A DNA stretch of 64,000 nt from Tanypteryx hageni. Its lineage: Eukaryota; Arthropoda; Insecta; Odonata; Petaluridae. The DNA lies in contig CM054112.1 in NCBI GenBank assembly GCA_028673005.1, positions 27,196,124 to 27,260,123 of the forward strand, given 5' to 3'. Each line of letters starts with the position of its first letter. The stretch's first letter is position 1. Below, piece after piece: positions 20,774 through 33,749 of the stretch. The notes below the pieces were generated by a model. That model was given only the letters and a program-made list of their open reading frames with translations. It searched no databases and was not told the origin of the DNA. The position numbers and the translations under genes are program-made.

Positions 20774-23084
20774 CATTATATATCGACGACTCTTACAGAG
20801 GAGGAGGATATAACATACTAGTAGAAGGTACTTGCATACTGCAAGCATTTTATCTCACATTAAAAGAACATTCATTTTTCAGACAGAAATTTCAACATTA
20901 CAAATGGTCTTTTAATTCTAAAGATTTCATTTCTGCAGCGATTTTCATTTTTCCCACATGTAGAAAAAATAGTTAAAAACATTCTCCAAATGTCGCAATT
21001 TTAAAACTTTTACACTTTCTTCATTGTAAGGTTCTAACGCTACACATTTTAGCCAAATTTTAAAGTTGTAACACTTCTAGAAATAAAAAAATATTTTTCT
21101 TATTGTTTAAATTTAAATAATTTTTAACGGCCGCCGCAACTCAGATAGGGTAAAATTGAAATGTTTATTTGTGCAAATTTAATATACTGTAAATAATTTG
21201 AAAATTTCAGCTTCCTAGCTCATCCCATAGTACCTAAACAGCTATCTATTTGTTTAAACTTTAAGAATTTTTAACTGCCAAACAAATTAAAATATCCAAA
21301 TTTGAATAATCCCCATTTGTTTTTTTTTGTGAATTCTACTTATAAAAAAAATTTCAACTCTGTAGCACATGCGGAAATACATAATCCATGAAAATTTGTT
21401 TAAACAATTGCGAATTTTTAGCGGCCGCATTGTTGCACTTTTTCTAGATTTTCGTTTTTTCTAGTCGGTTTTGCACAAAATCCTATCTATGAAAAAAATT
21501 TCGAATCTCCAGCACATCTGGAAGTGCCTAAACATTAGTATCCTCCTATCATTATATATCGACGACTCTTACAGAGGAGGATATAACATACTAGTAGTTG
21601 GTGCTTGCATTCTGCAAGCATTTCATCTCAACATTAAAAAACATTCATTTTTCAGACAGACATTTCATCATTACAAATAGTCTTTTAATTCTAAAAATTT
21701 CACCTCCGCAGCGATTTCCGTATTTCCCACATGTAAAAATAATAGTTTAAAACCATCTCCAAATGTTGCAATTTTAAAATTTTACACTTTCTACATTATG
21801 GGGTACTAATGCTACACATTTTAGCCAAATTTTAAATTTGTAGCACTTCTAGAAGTAAAATAATATTTTTCTAATTGTTTAAATTTAAATAATTTTTAAC
21901 GGTTGCCGCAATTCATATATGGTAAAATTGAAATGTTTATTTGTGGAAATGCACTGTTCTGTAAATAATTTGAAAATTTCAGCTTCCTAGCTCATCCCAT
22001 AGTACCTAAACAGCTATTTGTTTAAACTTTAAGAATTTTTAACTGCCAAATAAATTAAAATATCAAAATTTGTATAATCCCTATTTCGTTATTTAAGGAA
22101 TTCTACTTATAAAAAAAATTTCAACTCCGTGGCACATTCGGAAATACATAAACCTTGAAAATTTGTTTAAACAATTGCGAATTTTTAGCGGCCGCATTGT
22201 TGCACTTTTTCAAGATTTTCGTTTTTTCTAGTCGGTTTTGCACAATATTCCACCTGTGAAAAAAATTTCGAATCTCCAGCTCATCTGGAAGTGCCTAAAC
22301 ATTAGTATCCTCCTGTTATCTATTATATATCGACGACTCTTACAAAGGAGGAGGATATAACATACTAGTAGTTGGTGCTTGCATTCTGTAAGCATTTCAT
22401 CTCAATATTAAAAAACATTCATTTTTCAGACAGACATTTCATCATTACAAATATTCTTTTAATTCTAAAAATTTCACCTCCGCAGCGATTTCTGTTTTTC
22501 CCACATGTAAAAATAATGGTTTAAAACCATCCCCAAATGTTGCAATTTTAAAATTTAACACTTTCTACATTATGGGGTACTAATGCTACACATTTTAGGT
22601 AAATTTTAAAGTTGTAGCACTTCTAGAAGTAAAATAATATTTTTCTAATTGTTTAAACTTAAATAATTTTTAACGGCCGCCTCATTTAATATATGGAAAA
22701 ATTGAAATGTTTATTTAAGCAAATTCACTACTCTGTAAATAATTTGAAAATTTCAGCTTCGTAGGTTACCCCGTAGTATGAAAACAGTTATCTATTTGTT
22801 TAAATTTTAAGAATTTTTAACTGCCAAACAAATTAAAATATCAAAATTTGTATAATCCCTATTTCGTTTTTTTAAGAATTCTACTTTTAAAAGAAATTTC
22901 AACTCCGCGGCACATTCAGAAATATATAAACCTTGAAAATTTGTTTAAACAATTGCGAATTTTTAGCGGCCGCATTGTTGCACTTTTTAAAGATTTTCGT
23001 TTTTTCTGGTTGGTTTTGCACAAAATCCTAGCTAAGAAAAAAATTTCGAATCTCCAGCACGTCTGGAAGTGCCTAAACATTAGT
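20774..23084. repeat. satellite array, block 1 (three ~772-bp units)
   Basis: Junction cassettes CATTATATATCGACGA... start at about 20774, 21552 and 22324. Each is followed by ATAACATACTAGTAG..., the hairpin TGCTTGCA-TNC-TGYAAGCA, a long AT-rich body with GCGGCCGC, GGCAGTTAAA-type and GCGGCCGTT-type landmarks, and the end CTAAACATTAGTATCCTCCT. All three units run in the same orientation (hairpin end first on the plus strand). The block is cut at 23084 by an RTE-type LINE. Confidence 0.9.
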
Positions 23085-26000
23085 CATCATCATTAGGTGT
23101 TCTGCCTCTAGGCAGGTCCCTGGCACCAGCGTTGTCTCCACTCATTTCTGTTCCTTGCCATTTCTTTCATTTCCTGATACCCTCCCCTTTCTTTCAGATC
23201 GTCAAACATTTTTATTCTTCTACGTCCCCTTTTCCTTTCACCTTCTAATGATCCTTCCAACACCATCAATAGTAAACCTTCTCCTCTCAAGATATGCCCT
23301 AACCAGTTACTTTTCCTCCTCTGAATTGTTTCAAGTAATCTTCTCTTCTCATTCACCCTTGTTAGTATTGCTTCATTCCTTATCCTATCCGTCCACTTAA
23401 CCTTCTCCATCCGCCTCCACACCCACATTTCAAATGCCTCTAGTCTTTCTTTCTCTCTTTTCTTTAGCGTCCATGTTTCACACCCATAAAGCAATACACT
23501 CCAAACATAGCACTTCACAAGACGTTTCTTCAGATTTAAATCCATTTTACCACATAGTACCCGTTTTTTTCCTATTAAATGTTTCTTTTGCCATTGCTAT
23601 TCTTGTTCTTATTTCTTTTTCACTTCTCCAGTCTTCAGTTAGCATGCTTCCCAAATATCTATACTGTTTTACTTGCTCCACTCTTCCATCCTTTATTGAC
23701 ACATTCATAATCTCTCTATCCCCTATTCTCATCACCTTTGTTTTCTTTATGTTCATTTTCATTCCATATTCCATCATCCTGTCTTCTACCTTTGTAACCA
23801 TTTCCTGAATATGCCTCGTTTCATCTGCCAAAATTACCATGTCATCAGCAAACCTTATACAATTTATTATTCTACCCCCAATACTAATTCCTTTATCATT
23901 CCCTATTCCATTGTCAATCATTTCTTCAGCATATATATTGAACAGGGTTGGCGATAAGCAGCAACCTTGCCTTACTCCTCTTCCTAGATCATACCATTCG
24001 GTCTGTGCATCTTTTATCCTCATAGCTGCTTTCTGTTTCATATACAGCTCTTTAATTAACCTTCTATCTTTCCAGTCTACTTTTTTTGCTTTTAGTATTT
24101 CCATCAGTTTTTCCCAGTTCACTCGGTCAAATGCCTTCTCCATATCTATGAAGCACAGACTAATTCCTTTACCCCTTTCTATATATCTCTCTCCACTCAT
24201 TCTTATCAATCCTATTGCATCTCTTGTACCTCTACTCTTTCTAAATCCAAACTGTTCCTCTGCAACATTTTCTTCCATTTTGCTAATTAGTCTCCTGTTC
24301 ATAACCCTAAGTAGAACCTTTGCTGCATGTGTAATTAAACTGATTGTTCTGTGTTCACTGCATTTTCTTGTTCCTTGCTTTTTCGGAATTGGAATCATAA
24401 TTGTTTTGACGAAATCCTCTGGCCACATCCCCTTGTCATAGATTGCATTACACAACTTCACTATTTCTTCCAGTCCTTCCTCATTAAGACACTTAAATAA
24501 TTCTATCGGTATCTCATCTACCCCCATTGCCTTCCCATTCTTCATGTCCTTTATTGCTTGTAGCACCTCTATTTTCAATATCGAAACCCGTTTCGTCATT
24601 ATTTATTTCATCCTGCTCTTCAATACGGAGATCCTTTGGTTTTTCATTTGATTTGTACAACTCCTCCATGTATTCTCTCCATCTATTAAGGACCTCCTCT
24701 TCCTTATATAGAACTTTATCTTCTTTACTTGCAATCTCTTTCACACATGCACTTGTTCTCCATCTATCCCACGTTACATTTTTTACTTTCTTATACATCA
24801 AGTCATACATTCCTTTTCTCTCTAGATCTTCTATATCTGAGCATTCCTTTTCTAGCCATCTCTCCCTTGCTTTTTGGGTTTCTCTTCTTAGTTCATTATT
24901 CAGTTTCCTGTATTTCCTTTTTCCATCTTCATCAGTCCTGCTTTTGTATTGCCTTCTTTCTTCCATCTTTTCTATCATTTCCTTTGTCACCCATGGCTTT
25001 TTTATTCTTTTTCCTTTGAAAAACCCAATAGCCTGTTCTGCTGTTTTCCTTATAGCCTTCTTTATCCTATTCCATGCTTCATCCACATTTTCCTCCGACA
25101 CGTTTTCTCTTTTGATTGCCTGAGCTAATTTTTCTCCTATTCTTTCTTTTCCTACTGTGGCTATATTCTCTAAATCCCATTTCCTAACTATCTTAGCCTT
25201 CTTAACCTTCTTCAAGGCTAGTTTTATTTCGGCCATGAGGAGCACATGATCACTGTCAATGTCTGCTCCTGGAAGTCCATATGCCTTTTTTACTCCATTT
25301 CTATATCTTTCTTCCACTAGAATATAATCTATTTGATATCTGGCTCCATCTCCTGGTGATTTCCACGTGTATAGCCTTCTCTTATGATTTTCAAACCAAG
25401 TATTTGATATAAACATCCTCTTCTCTTTACAGAACTCAACAAGTCTTTCACCTCTTTCATTTCTTTTCCCTAGTCCAAATTTTCCTACTACTTGGTCTTC
25501 TCTTCCCTCTCCTACCACAGCGTTCCAATCGCCCATCACTATCTTGCAACAGTTTTTACCTTCCTCCTCCATAATATTTTCTATCTTCTCGTATATTTCT
25601 TCAACAGCCTCATCTTCATGTTGGCTGGTCGGCATATAAACTTGTATCAACAGTAGATCTTTTGGGTGCATTCCTATTCTAAGACCAATTGCTCTATCAT
25701 TTACAAATATCACCCTCTGTACACAATTTGCTATTTCCTTATTCAAAATTACCCCAACTCCATTCGTTCCTCTAGTACCTCCTGAATAGTACACCGTGAT
25801 GTCATCACTTTTTATTTCCCCTCTTCCTTCCCATCTCATTTCACTTAAGCCAATCATATCCATTCTATTTATTTTCATCTCTTTCTTTAAATTTTCCAAC
25901 TTCCCTGCTCGTAGGAGTGTTCTAACATTCCACGTGCCAATTCTCAACTTCTTTCCAGCTTCCTTCCTTCCTTGTGTTAAACGGAACCTCTCGTGTTGTC

Positions 26001-26310
26001 CCCCCCGGAGATCCGAGCGGGGGACCATTTTGCCTCCGGCATATTTAACAAGAGAAGACTCCGTCATGATGCCTCTACATGGGATATATTGTGGCGGTGG
26101 TTTCCCATTGCCTTCCGCCTATATATTCAGCCGCCCATAACATGGGGAACAGACGCTGTTTGCAGCCGCCCCTAATATGGAGAACAGACGCTGCTGCCTG
26201 TTGGTCCGCGGGAGGTATTTTATTTCCCTCCTACCCTACATATCTGTAGAGCATTCCCCTATACGCCACCCGGGGACGCGCCCTCTAGAGGTTACAGGCT
26301 CCTCCGAGGA
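23085..26310 (-). mobile_element. RTE-type non-LTR retrotransposon, minus strand
   Basis: 3.2 kb LINE inserted in the satellite, flanked by an exact 11-bp target-site duplication TAAACATTAGT (23074-23084 and 26311-26321). The 5' region is GC-richer and includes GGAAGGCAATGGGAAACCAC, a sequence often seen in 5' ends of RTE-like elements. The 3' non-coding part is about 20 bp and ends in ATG triplets (TAATGATGATG). Full length is likely because the 5' non-coding part is present. The coding region has two frameshifts. Confidence 0.88.
23108..26067 (-). pseudogene. RTE-type endonuclease/reverse transcriptase, two frameshifts
   Basis: A single ORF of about 980 codons was present originally. The apurinic-like endonuclease comes first: RIGTWNVRTLLRAGKLENLK, GLSEMRWEGRGE, QVYMPTS, MGDWNAVVG and DSDHVLLMAEI, all the catalytic blocks. 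A reverse transcriptase follows: NRRLISKMEENVAEEQFGFR, CFIDMEKAFDRVNWEKL, VRQGCCLSPTLFNIYAEE and IRFADDMVILADE. The C-terminal part has RRKSNWLGHILRGEG, DDLKERGGYQEMKEMA and the stop at 23108-23110. The frame changes near 24570-24600 (between endonuclease and RT) and near 23550-23565 (after RT). Proteins of this kind are commonly mislabelled craniofacial development protein 2-like in insect annotations. It is related to, but clearly different from, the LINE at 50300-53570. Confidence 0.9.
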
Positions 26311-29300
26311 TAAACATTAGTATCCTCCTGTTATATGTTATCATTATATATCGACGACTGTTACAGAGGAGGAGGATATAACACATACTAGTAGTTGCTG
26401 CTTGCATACTGCAAGCATTTCATATCACCTTGAAAAAACATTCATTTTTCAGACAGACATTTCATCATTACATATGTTCTTTTAATTCTAAAGATTTCAC
26501 CTCCGCAGCGATTTCCGTTTTCCCCAAATGTAAAAATAATAGTTTTAAACATTCCCCAAATGTTGCAATTTAAATTTTTTTACACTTTCTCCATTATGGG
26601 GTACTAATTCTACACAATTTAGCAGAATTTTAAAGTTGTAGAACTTCTAGAAGTCAAATAATATTTTCTAATTGTTTAAATTTAAATAATTTTTAACGGC
26701 CGCCGAAATTCATGTATGGTAAAATTGAAATGTTTTTTGTGCTAGTTTACTACTTTGTACATAACTGGAAAATTTCAGCTCCATAGATCATCCCGTAAAG
26801 TCTAAACAGTTATCTGTTTAAAATTTAAGAATTTTTATCTGCCAAACAAATTAAAATATCAAAATTTGTATATTCCCTATTTCGTTATTTTAGGAATTCT
26901 ACTTATAAAAAAATTTTCAACTCCGTAGCAAATGCGGAAATACATAAACCATGAAAATATGTTTAAACAATTGCGAATTTTTAGCGGCCGCATTGCTGAA
27001 CTTTTTCAAAATTTTCGTTTTTTCTAGTCGGTTTTCCACAAAATCCTACCTATGAAAAAAATTTCGAATCTCCAGCACGTCTGGAAGTGCCTAAACATTA
27101 GTATCCTCCTGTTATCATTATATATCGACGATATGTTATAACCTCCTCCTCTGTAAGAGTCGTCGATATATAATGATAGTAGTTGGTGTTTGCATACTGC
27201 AAGCATTTCATTTCATCATAAAAAAACATTCATTATTCATCTTTCATCATTACACATATAGTTTTAATTCTAAATATTTCACCTCCGCAGCGATTTTCGT
27301 TTTTCCCACATGTAAAAATAATATTTTAAAACAATCCCCAAATGTTGCAATTTTAAAAATTTTACACTTTCTCCATTATGGGGTACTAATGCTACACATT
27401 TTAGCCAAATTTTTAAGTTGTAGCACTTCTAGAAGTAAAATAATATTTTTCTAATTATTTAAATAATTTTTAACGGCCGCCGAAATTCATATCTGGTAAA
27501 ATTGAAATGTTTATTTGTGCAAGTTTGCTATACCGTAAATAATTTGAAAATTTCAGCTTCCTAGCTCATCCCATAGTACCTAAACAGCTATCTATTTGTT
27601 TAAACTTTAAGAATTTTTAACTGCCAAACAAATTAAAATATCAAAATTTGTATAATCCCTATTTCGTTATTTAAGGAATTCTACTTATAAAAAAAATTTC
27701 AACTCCGTGGCACATTCGGAAATACATAAACCTTGAAATTTTTTTTAAACAATTGCGAATTTTTAGCGGCCGCATTCTTGCACTTTTTTAAGATTTTCGT
27801 TTTTTCTCGTCGGTTTTGCACAAAATTCCACCTATGAAAAAAACTTCGAATCTCCAGCTCATCTGGAAGTGCCTAAACATTAGTATCCTCCTGTTATCTA
27901 TTATATATCGACGACTCTTACAAAGGAGGAGGATATAACATACTAGTAGTTGGTGCTTGCATTCTGTAAGCATTTCATCTCAATATTAAAAAACATTCAT
28001 TTTTCAGACAGACATTTCATCATTACAAATATTCTTTTAATTCTAAAAATTTCACCTCCGCAGCGATTTCCGTTTTTCCCACATGTAAAAATAATGGTTT
28101 AAAACCATCCCCAAATGTTGCAATTTTAAAATTTAACACTTTCTACATTATGGGGTACTAATGCTACACATTTTAGGTAAATTTTAAAGTTGTAGCACTT
28201 CTAGAAGTAAAATAATATTTTTCTAATTGTTTAAACTTAAATAATTTTTAACGGCCGCCTCATTTAATATATGGAAAAATTGAAATGTTTATTTAAGCAA
28301 ATTCACTACTCTGTAAATAATTTGAAAATTTCAGCTTCGTAGGTTACCCCGTAGTACGAAAACAGTTATCTATTTGTTTAAATTTTAAGAATTTTTAACT
28401 GCCAAACAAATTAAAATATCAAAATTTGTATAATCCCTATTTCGTTTTTTTAAGAATTCTACTTTTAAAAGAAATTTCAACTCCGCGGCACATTCAGAAA
28501 TATATAAACCTTGAAAATTTGTTTAAACAATTGCGAATTTTTAGCGGCCCAATTGTAACGATTTTTAAAGATTTTCGTTTTTTCTGGTCGGTTTTGCACA
28601 AAATCCTAGATAAGAAAAAAATTTCGAATCTCCAGCACGTCTGGAAGTGCCTAAACATTAGTATCCTCCTGTTATATGTTATCATTATATATCGACGACT
28701 GTTACAGAGGAGGAGGATATAACATACTAGTAGTTGCTGCTTGCATACTGCAAGCATTTCATATCACCTTGAAAAAACATTCATTTTTCAGACAGACATT
28801 TCATCATTACATATGTTCTTTTAATTCTAAAGATTTCACCTCCGCAGCGATTTCCGTTTTCCCCAAATGTAAAAATAATAGTTTTAAACATTCCCCAAAT
28901 GTTGCAATTTAAATTTTTTTACACTTTCTCCATTATGGGGTACTAATTCTACACAATTTAGCAGAATTTTAAAGTTGTAGAACTTCTAGAAGTCAAATAA
29001 TATTTTCTAATTGTTTAAATTTAAATAATTTTTAACGGCCGCCGAAATCCATGTATGGTAAAATTGAAATGTTTTTTGTGCTAGTTTACTACTTTGTACA
29101 TAACTGGAAAATTTCTGCTTCATAGATCATACCGTAATGTCTAAACAGTTATCTGTTTAAAATTTAAGAATTTTTAACTGCCAAACAAATTAAAATATCA
29201 AAATTTGTATATTCCCTATTTCGTTATTTTAGGAATTCTACTTATAAAAAAAATTTCAACTCCGTAGCAAATGCGAAAATACATAAACCATGAAAATATG

Positions 29301-32300
29301 TTTAAACAATTGCGAATTTTTAGCGGCCGCATTGCTGCACTTTTTCAAAATTTTCGTTTTTTCTAGTAGGTTTTGCACAAAATTCCACCTATGAAAAAAA
29401 CTTCGAATCTCCAGCTCATCTGGAAGTGCCTAAACATTAGTATCCTCCTGTTATCTATTATATATCGACGACTGTTACAAAGGAGGAGGATATAACATAC
29501 TAGTAGTTGGTGCTTGCATTCTGTAAGCATTTCATCTCAAAATTAAAAAACATTCATTTTTCAGACAGACATTTCATCATTACAAATATTCTTTTAATTC
29601 TAAAAATTTCACCTCCGCAGCGATTTCCGTTTTTCCCACATGTAAAAATAATGGTTTAAAACCATCCCCAAATGTTGCAATTTTAAAATTTAACACTTTC
29701 TACATTATGGGGTACTAATGCTACACATTTTAGCCAAATTTTAGAAGTATAATAATATTTTTCTAATTGATTAAATTTAAATAATTTTTAACGGCCGCCG
29801 AAATTCATGTATGGTAAAATTGAAATGTTTTTTGTGCTAGTTTACTACTTTGTACATAACTGGAAAATTTCAGCTCCATAGATCATCCCGTAATGTCTAA
29901 ACAGTTATCTGTTTAAAATTTAAGAATTTTTAACTGCCAAACAAATTAAAATATCAAAATTTGTATATTCCCTATTTCGTTATTTTAGGAATTCTACTTA
30001 TAAAAAAAATTTCAAATCCGTAGCAAATGCGGAAATACATAAACCATGAAAATTTGTTTAAACAATTGCGAATTTTTAGCGGCCGCATTGCTGCACTTTT
30101 TCAAAATTTTCGCTTTTTCTAGTCGGTTGTGCACAAAATCCTACCTTTGAAAAAAATTTCGAATCTCCAGCACATCTGGAAGTGCCTAAACATTAGTATC
30201 CTCCTGTTATCATTATATATCGACGACTCTTACAGAGGAGGATATAACATACTAGTAGTTGGTGCTTGCATTCTGTAAGCATTTCATCTCAATATTAAAA
30301 AACATTCATTTTTCAGACAGACATTTCATCATTACAAATATTCTTTTAATTCTAAAAATTTCACCTCCGCAGCGATTTCCGTTTTTCCCACATGTAAAAA
30401 TAATGGTTTAAAACAATCTCCAAATGTCGCAATTTTAAAACTTTTACACTTTCTTCATTGTAAGGTTCTAACGCTACACATTTTAGCCAAATTTTAAAGT
30501 TGTAACACTTCTAGAAATAAAAAAATATTTTTCTTATTGTTTAAATTTAAATAATTTTTAACGGCCGCCGCAACTCAGATAGGGTAAAATTGAAATGTTT
30601 ATTTGTGCAAATTTAATATACTGTAAATAATTTGAAAATTTCAGCTTCCTAGCTCATCCCATAGTACCTAAACAGCTATCTATTTGTTTAAAATTTAAGA
30701 ATTTTTAACTGCCAAACAAATTAAAATATCCAAATTTGAATAATCCCCATATGGTTTTTTTGTGAATTCTACTTATAAAAAAAATTTCAACTCTGTAGCA
30801 CATGCGGAAATACATAATCCATGAAAATTTGTTTAAACAATTGCGAATTTTTAGCGGCCGCATTGTTGCACTTTTTCTAGATTTTCGTTTTTTCTAGTCG
30901 GTTTTGCACAAAATCCTATCTATGAAAAAAATTTCGAATCTCCAGCACATCTGGAAGTGCCTAAACATTAGTATCCTCCTATCATTATATATCGACGACT
31001 CTTACAGAGGAGGATATAACATACTAGTAGTTGGTGCTTGCATTCTGCAAGCATTTCATCTCAACATTAAAAAACATTCATTTTTCAGACAGACATTTCA
31101 TCATTACAAATATTCTTTTAATTCTAAAAATTTCACCTCCGCAGCGATTTCCGTTTTTCCCACATGTAAAAATAATGGTTTAAAACAATCTCCAAATGTT
31201 GCAATTTTAAAATTTTACACTTTCTACATTATGGGGTACTAATGCTACACATTTTAGCCAAATTTTAAATTTGTAGCATTTCTAGAAGTAAAATAATATT
31301 TTTCTAATTGTTTAAATTTAAATAATTTTTAACGGTTGCCGCAATTCATATCTGGTAAAATTGAAATGTTTATTTGTGCAAATTTATATACAGTAAATAA
31401 TTTGAAAATTTCAGCTTCCTAGCTCATCCCATAGTACCTAAACAGCTATCTATTTTTTTAAACTTTAAGAATTTTTAACTGCCAAACAAATTAAAATATC
31501 AAAATTTGTTTAATCCCTATTTCGTTATTTAAGGAATTTTACTTATAAAAAAAATTTCAACTCCGTGGCACATTCGGAAATACATAAACCTTGAAAAATT
31601 GTTTAAACAATTGCGAATTTTTAGCGGCCGCATTGTTGCACTTTTTCAAGATTTTCGTTTTTTCTAGTCGGTATTGCACAAAATTCCACCTATGAAAAAA
31701 ATTTCGAATCTCCAGCTTATCTGGAAGTGCCTAAACATTAGTATCCTCCTGTTATCTATTATATATCGACGACTCTTACAGAGGAGGATATAACATACTA
31801 GTAGTTGGTGTTTGCATTCTGCAAGCATTTCATCTCAATATTAAAAAACATTCATTTTTCAGACAGACATTTCATCATTACAAATATTCTTTTAATTCTA
31901 AAAATTTCACCTCCGCAGCGATTTCCGTTTTTCCCACATGTAATAATAATGGTTTAAAACCATCCCCAAATGTTGCAATTTTAAAATTTAACACTTTCTA
32001 CATTATGGGGTACTAATGCTACACATTTTAGCCAAATTTTAGAAGCATAATAATATTTTTCTAATTGTTTAAATTTAAATAATTTTTAACGGCCGCGGAA
32101 ATTCATATATGGTAAAATTGAAATGTTTATTTGTGCAAATTTAATATACTGTAAATAATTTGAAAATTTCAGCTTCCTAGCTCATCCCATAGTACCTAAA
32201 CAGCTATCTATTTTTTTAAACTTTAAGAATTTTTAACTGCCAAACAAATTAAAATATCAAAATTTGTATAATCCCTATTTCGTTTTTTTAAGAATTCTAC

Positions 32301-33740
32301 TTTTAAAAGAAATGTCAACTCCGCGGCACATTCAGAAATATATAAACCTTGAAAATTTTTTAAACAATTGCGAACATTAGTATCCTCCTGTTATATGTTA
32401 TATACCCCTCTGTAAGAGTCATCGATATATAATGATAACATACATGTACTTGGTGCTTACATACTGCAAGCATTTAATCTCACTTTGAAAAAACATTAAT
32501 TTTTAGACAGACATTTAATCTTTACAAATAGTCTTTTAATTCTAAAGATTTCACCTCCGCAGTGATTTTAGTTTTTCCCAGATGTAAAAATAATAGTTTA
32601 AAACAATCTCCAAATGTTGCAATTTTAAAAATTTCACACTGTCTTCATTATAAAGTACTAATGTTACACATTTTAGCAAAATTTTAAAGTTGTAGCACTT
32701 CTAGAAGTAAAATAATATTTTTCTAATTGTTTAAATTTAAATAATTTTTAACGGTTGCCGCAAATCATATATGGTAAAATTGAAATGTTTATTTGTGCAA
32801 ATTTAATATACTGTAAATAATTTGAAAATTTCAGCTTTATAGCTCATCCCATAGTACCTAAACAGCTATCTATTTGTTTAAACTTTAAGAATTTTTAACT
32901 GCCAAACAAATTAAAATATCAAAATTTGTATATTCCCTATTTCGTTATTTAAGGAATTCTACTTATTAAAAAAATTTCATTCATTCATTTTTCAGACAGA
33001 CATTTCATCATTACAAATATTCTTTTAATTCTAAATATTTCACCTCCGCAGCGATTTCCGTTTTTCCCACATGTAAAAATAATAGTTTAAAACCATCTCC
33101 AAATGTTGCAATTTTAAAATTTTACACTTGCTATATAATGGGGCACTAATGCTACACATTTTAGCCAAATTTTAAAGTTGTAGCACTTCTAGAAGTAAAA
33201 AAATATTTTTCTAATTGTTTAAATTTAAATAATTTTTAACGGCCGCCGCAACTCAGATAGGGTAAAATTGAAATGTTTATTTGTGGAAATTCACTACTCT
33301 GTAAGTAATATGAAAATTTCTGCTTCCTAGCTCATTTCTTAGTACAGCTATCTATTTGTTTAAAATTTAAGAATTTTTAACTGCCAAACAAATTAAAATA
33401 TCAAAATTTGTATATTCCGTATTTCGTTATTTTAGGAATTCTACTTATAAAAAAAATTTCAACTCCGTAGCTCATTCGGAAATACATAAATCATGAAAAT
33501 TTGTTTAAACAATTGCGAATTTTTAGCGGCCGCATTGCTGCACTTTTTCAAAATTTTCGCTTTTTCTAGTCGGTTTTGCACTAAATCCTACCTATGAAAA
33601 AAATTTCGAATCTCCAGCACATCTGGAAGTGCCTAATCATTAGTATCCTCCTGTTATCATTATATATCGACGACTCTTACAGAGGAGGATATAACATACT
33701 AGTAGTTGGTGCTTGCATACTGCAAGCATTTCATCTCAAT
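26311..33740. repeat. satellite array, block 2 (about ten units)
   Basis: Units run in the same orientation as block 1, with cassettes at about 26341, 27120/27160, 27900, 28683, 29460, 30214, 30987, 31757, 32425 and 33657. Spacing is mostly 755-785 bp. At 27115-27175 and 32390-32450 the cassette is inverted relative to the others while its neighbours keep orientation. Some units are nearly identical over long distances (compare 22326-23040 with 27900-28620, and 26330-27070 with 28670-29400), suggesting recent multi-unit duplication. A partial unit fusion occurs at about 32375, and an internal deletion joins TTTCAT|TCATTCATTTTTCAGAC at about 32979. Confidence 0.9.
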
Positions 33741-33749
33741 TTTTTAAAG

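Noticed and set aside
23839..25123. Plus-strand ORFs of about 200 codons rich in Leu, Ser and Phe, looking like membrane proteins
   Set aside because: They are antisense shadows of the minus-strand LINE ORF. The same artefact occurs antisense to the LINE at 50300-53570.
30904..31242. Recurrent 70-112 codon ORFs across satellite units (starting MHKILSMKKISNLQHIWKCL and continuing through SLYIDDSYRGGYNILVVGAC)
   Set aside because: The same peptide recurs only because the DNA repeats. It spans the unit end, the cassette and the next unit, its length changes with every small indel, and cassette inversion destroys it. There is no recognisable domain and no sign of frame preservation among units.
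33594..33749. N-terminal extension of the L2/CR1-type LINE ORF into satellite sequence
   Set aside because: The extra codons derive from the satellite unit into which the LINE inserted. The first ATG inside the LINE is at 33750.
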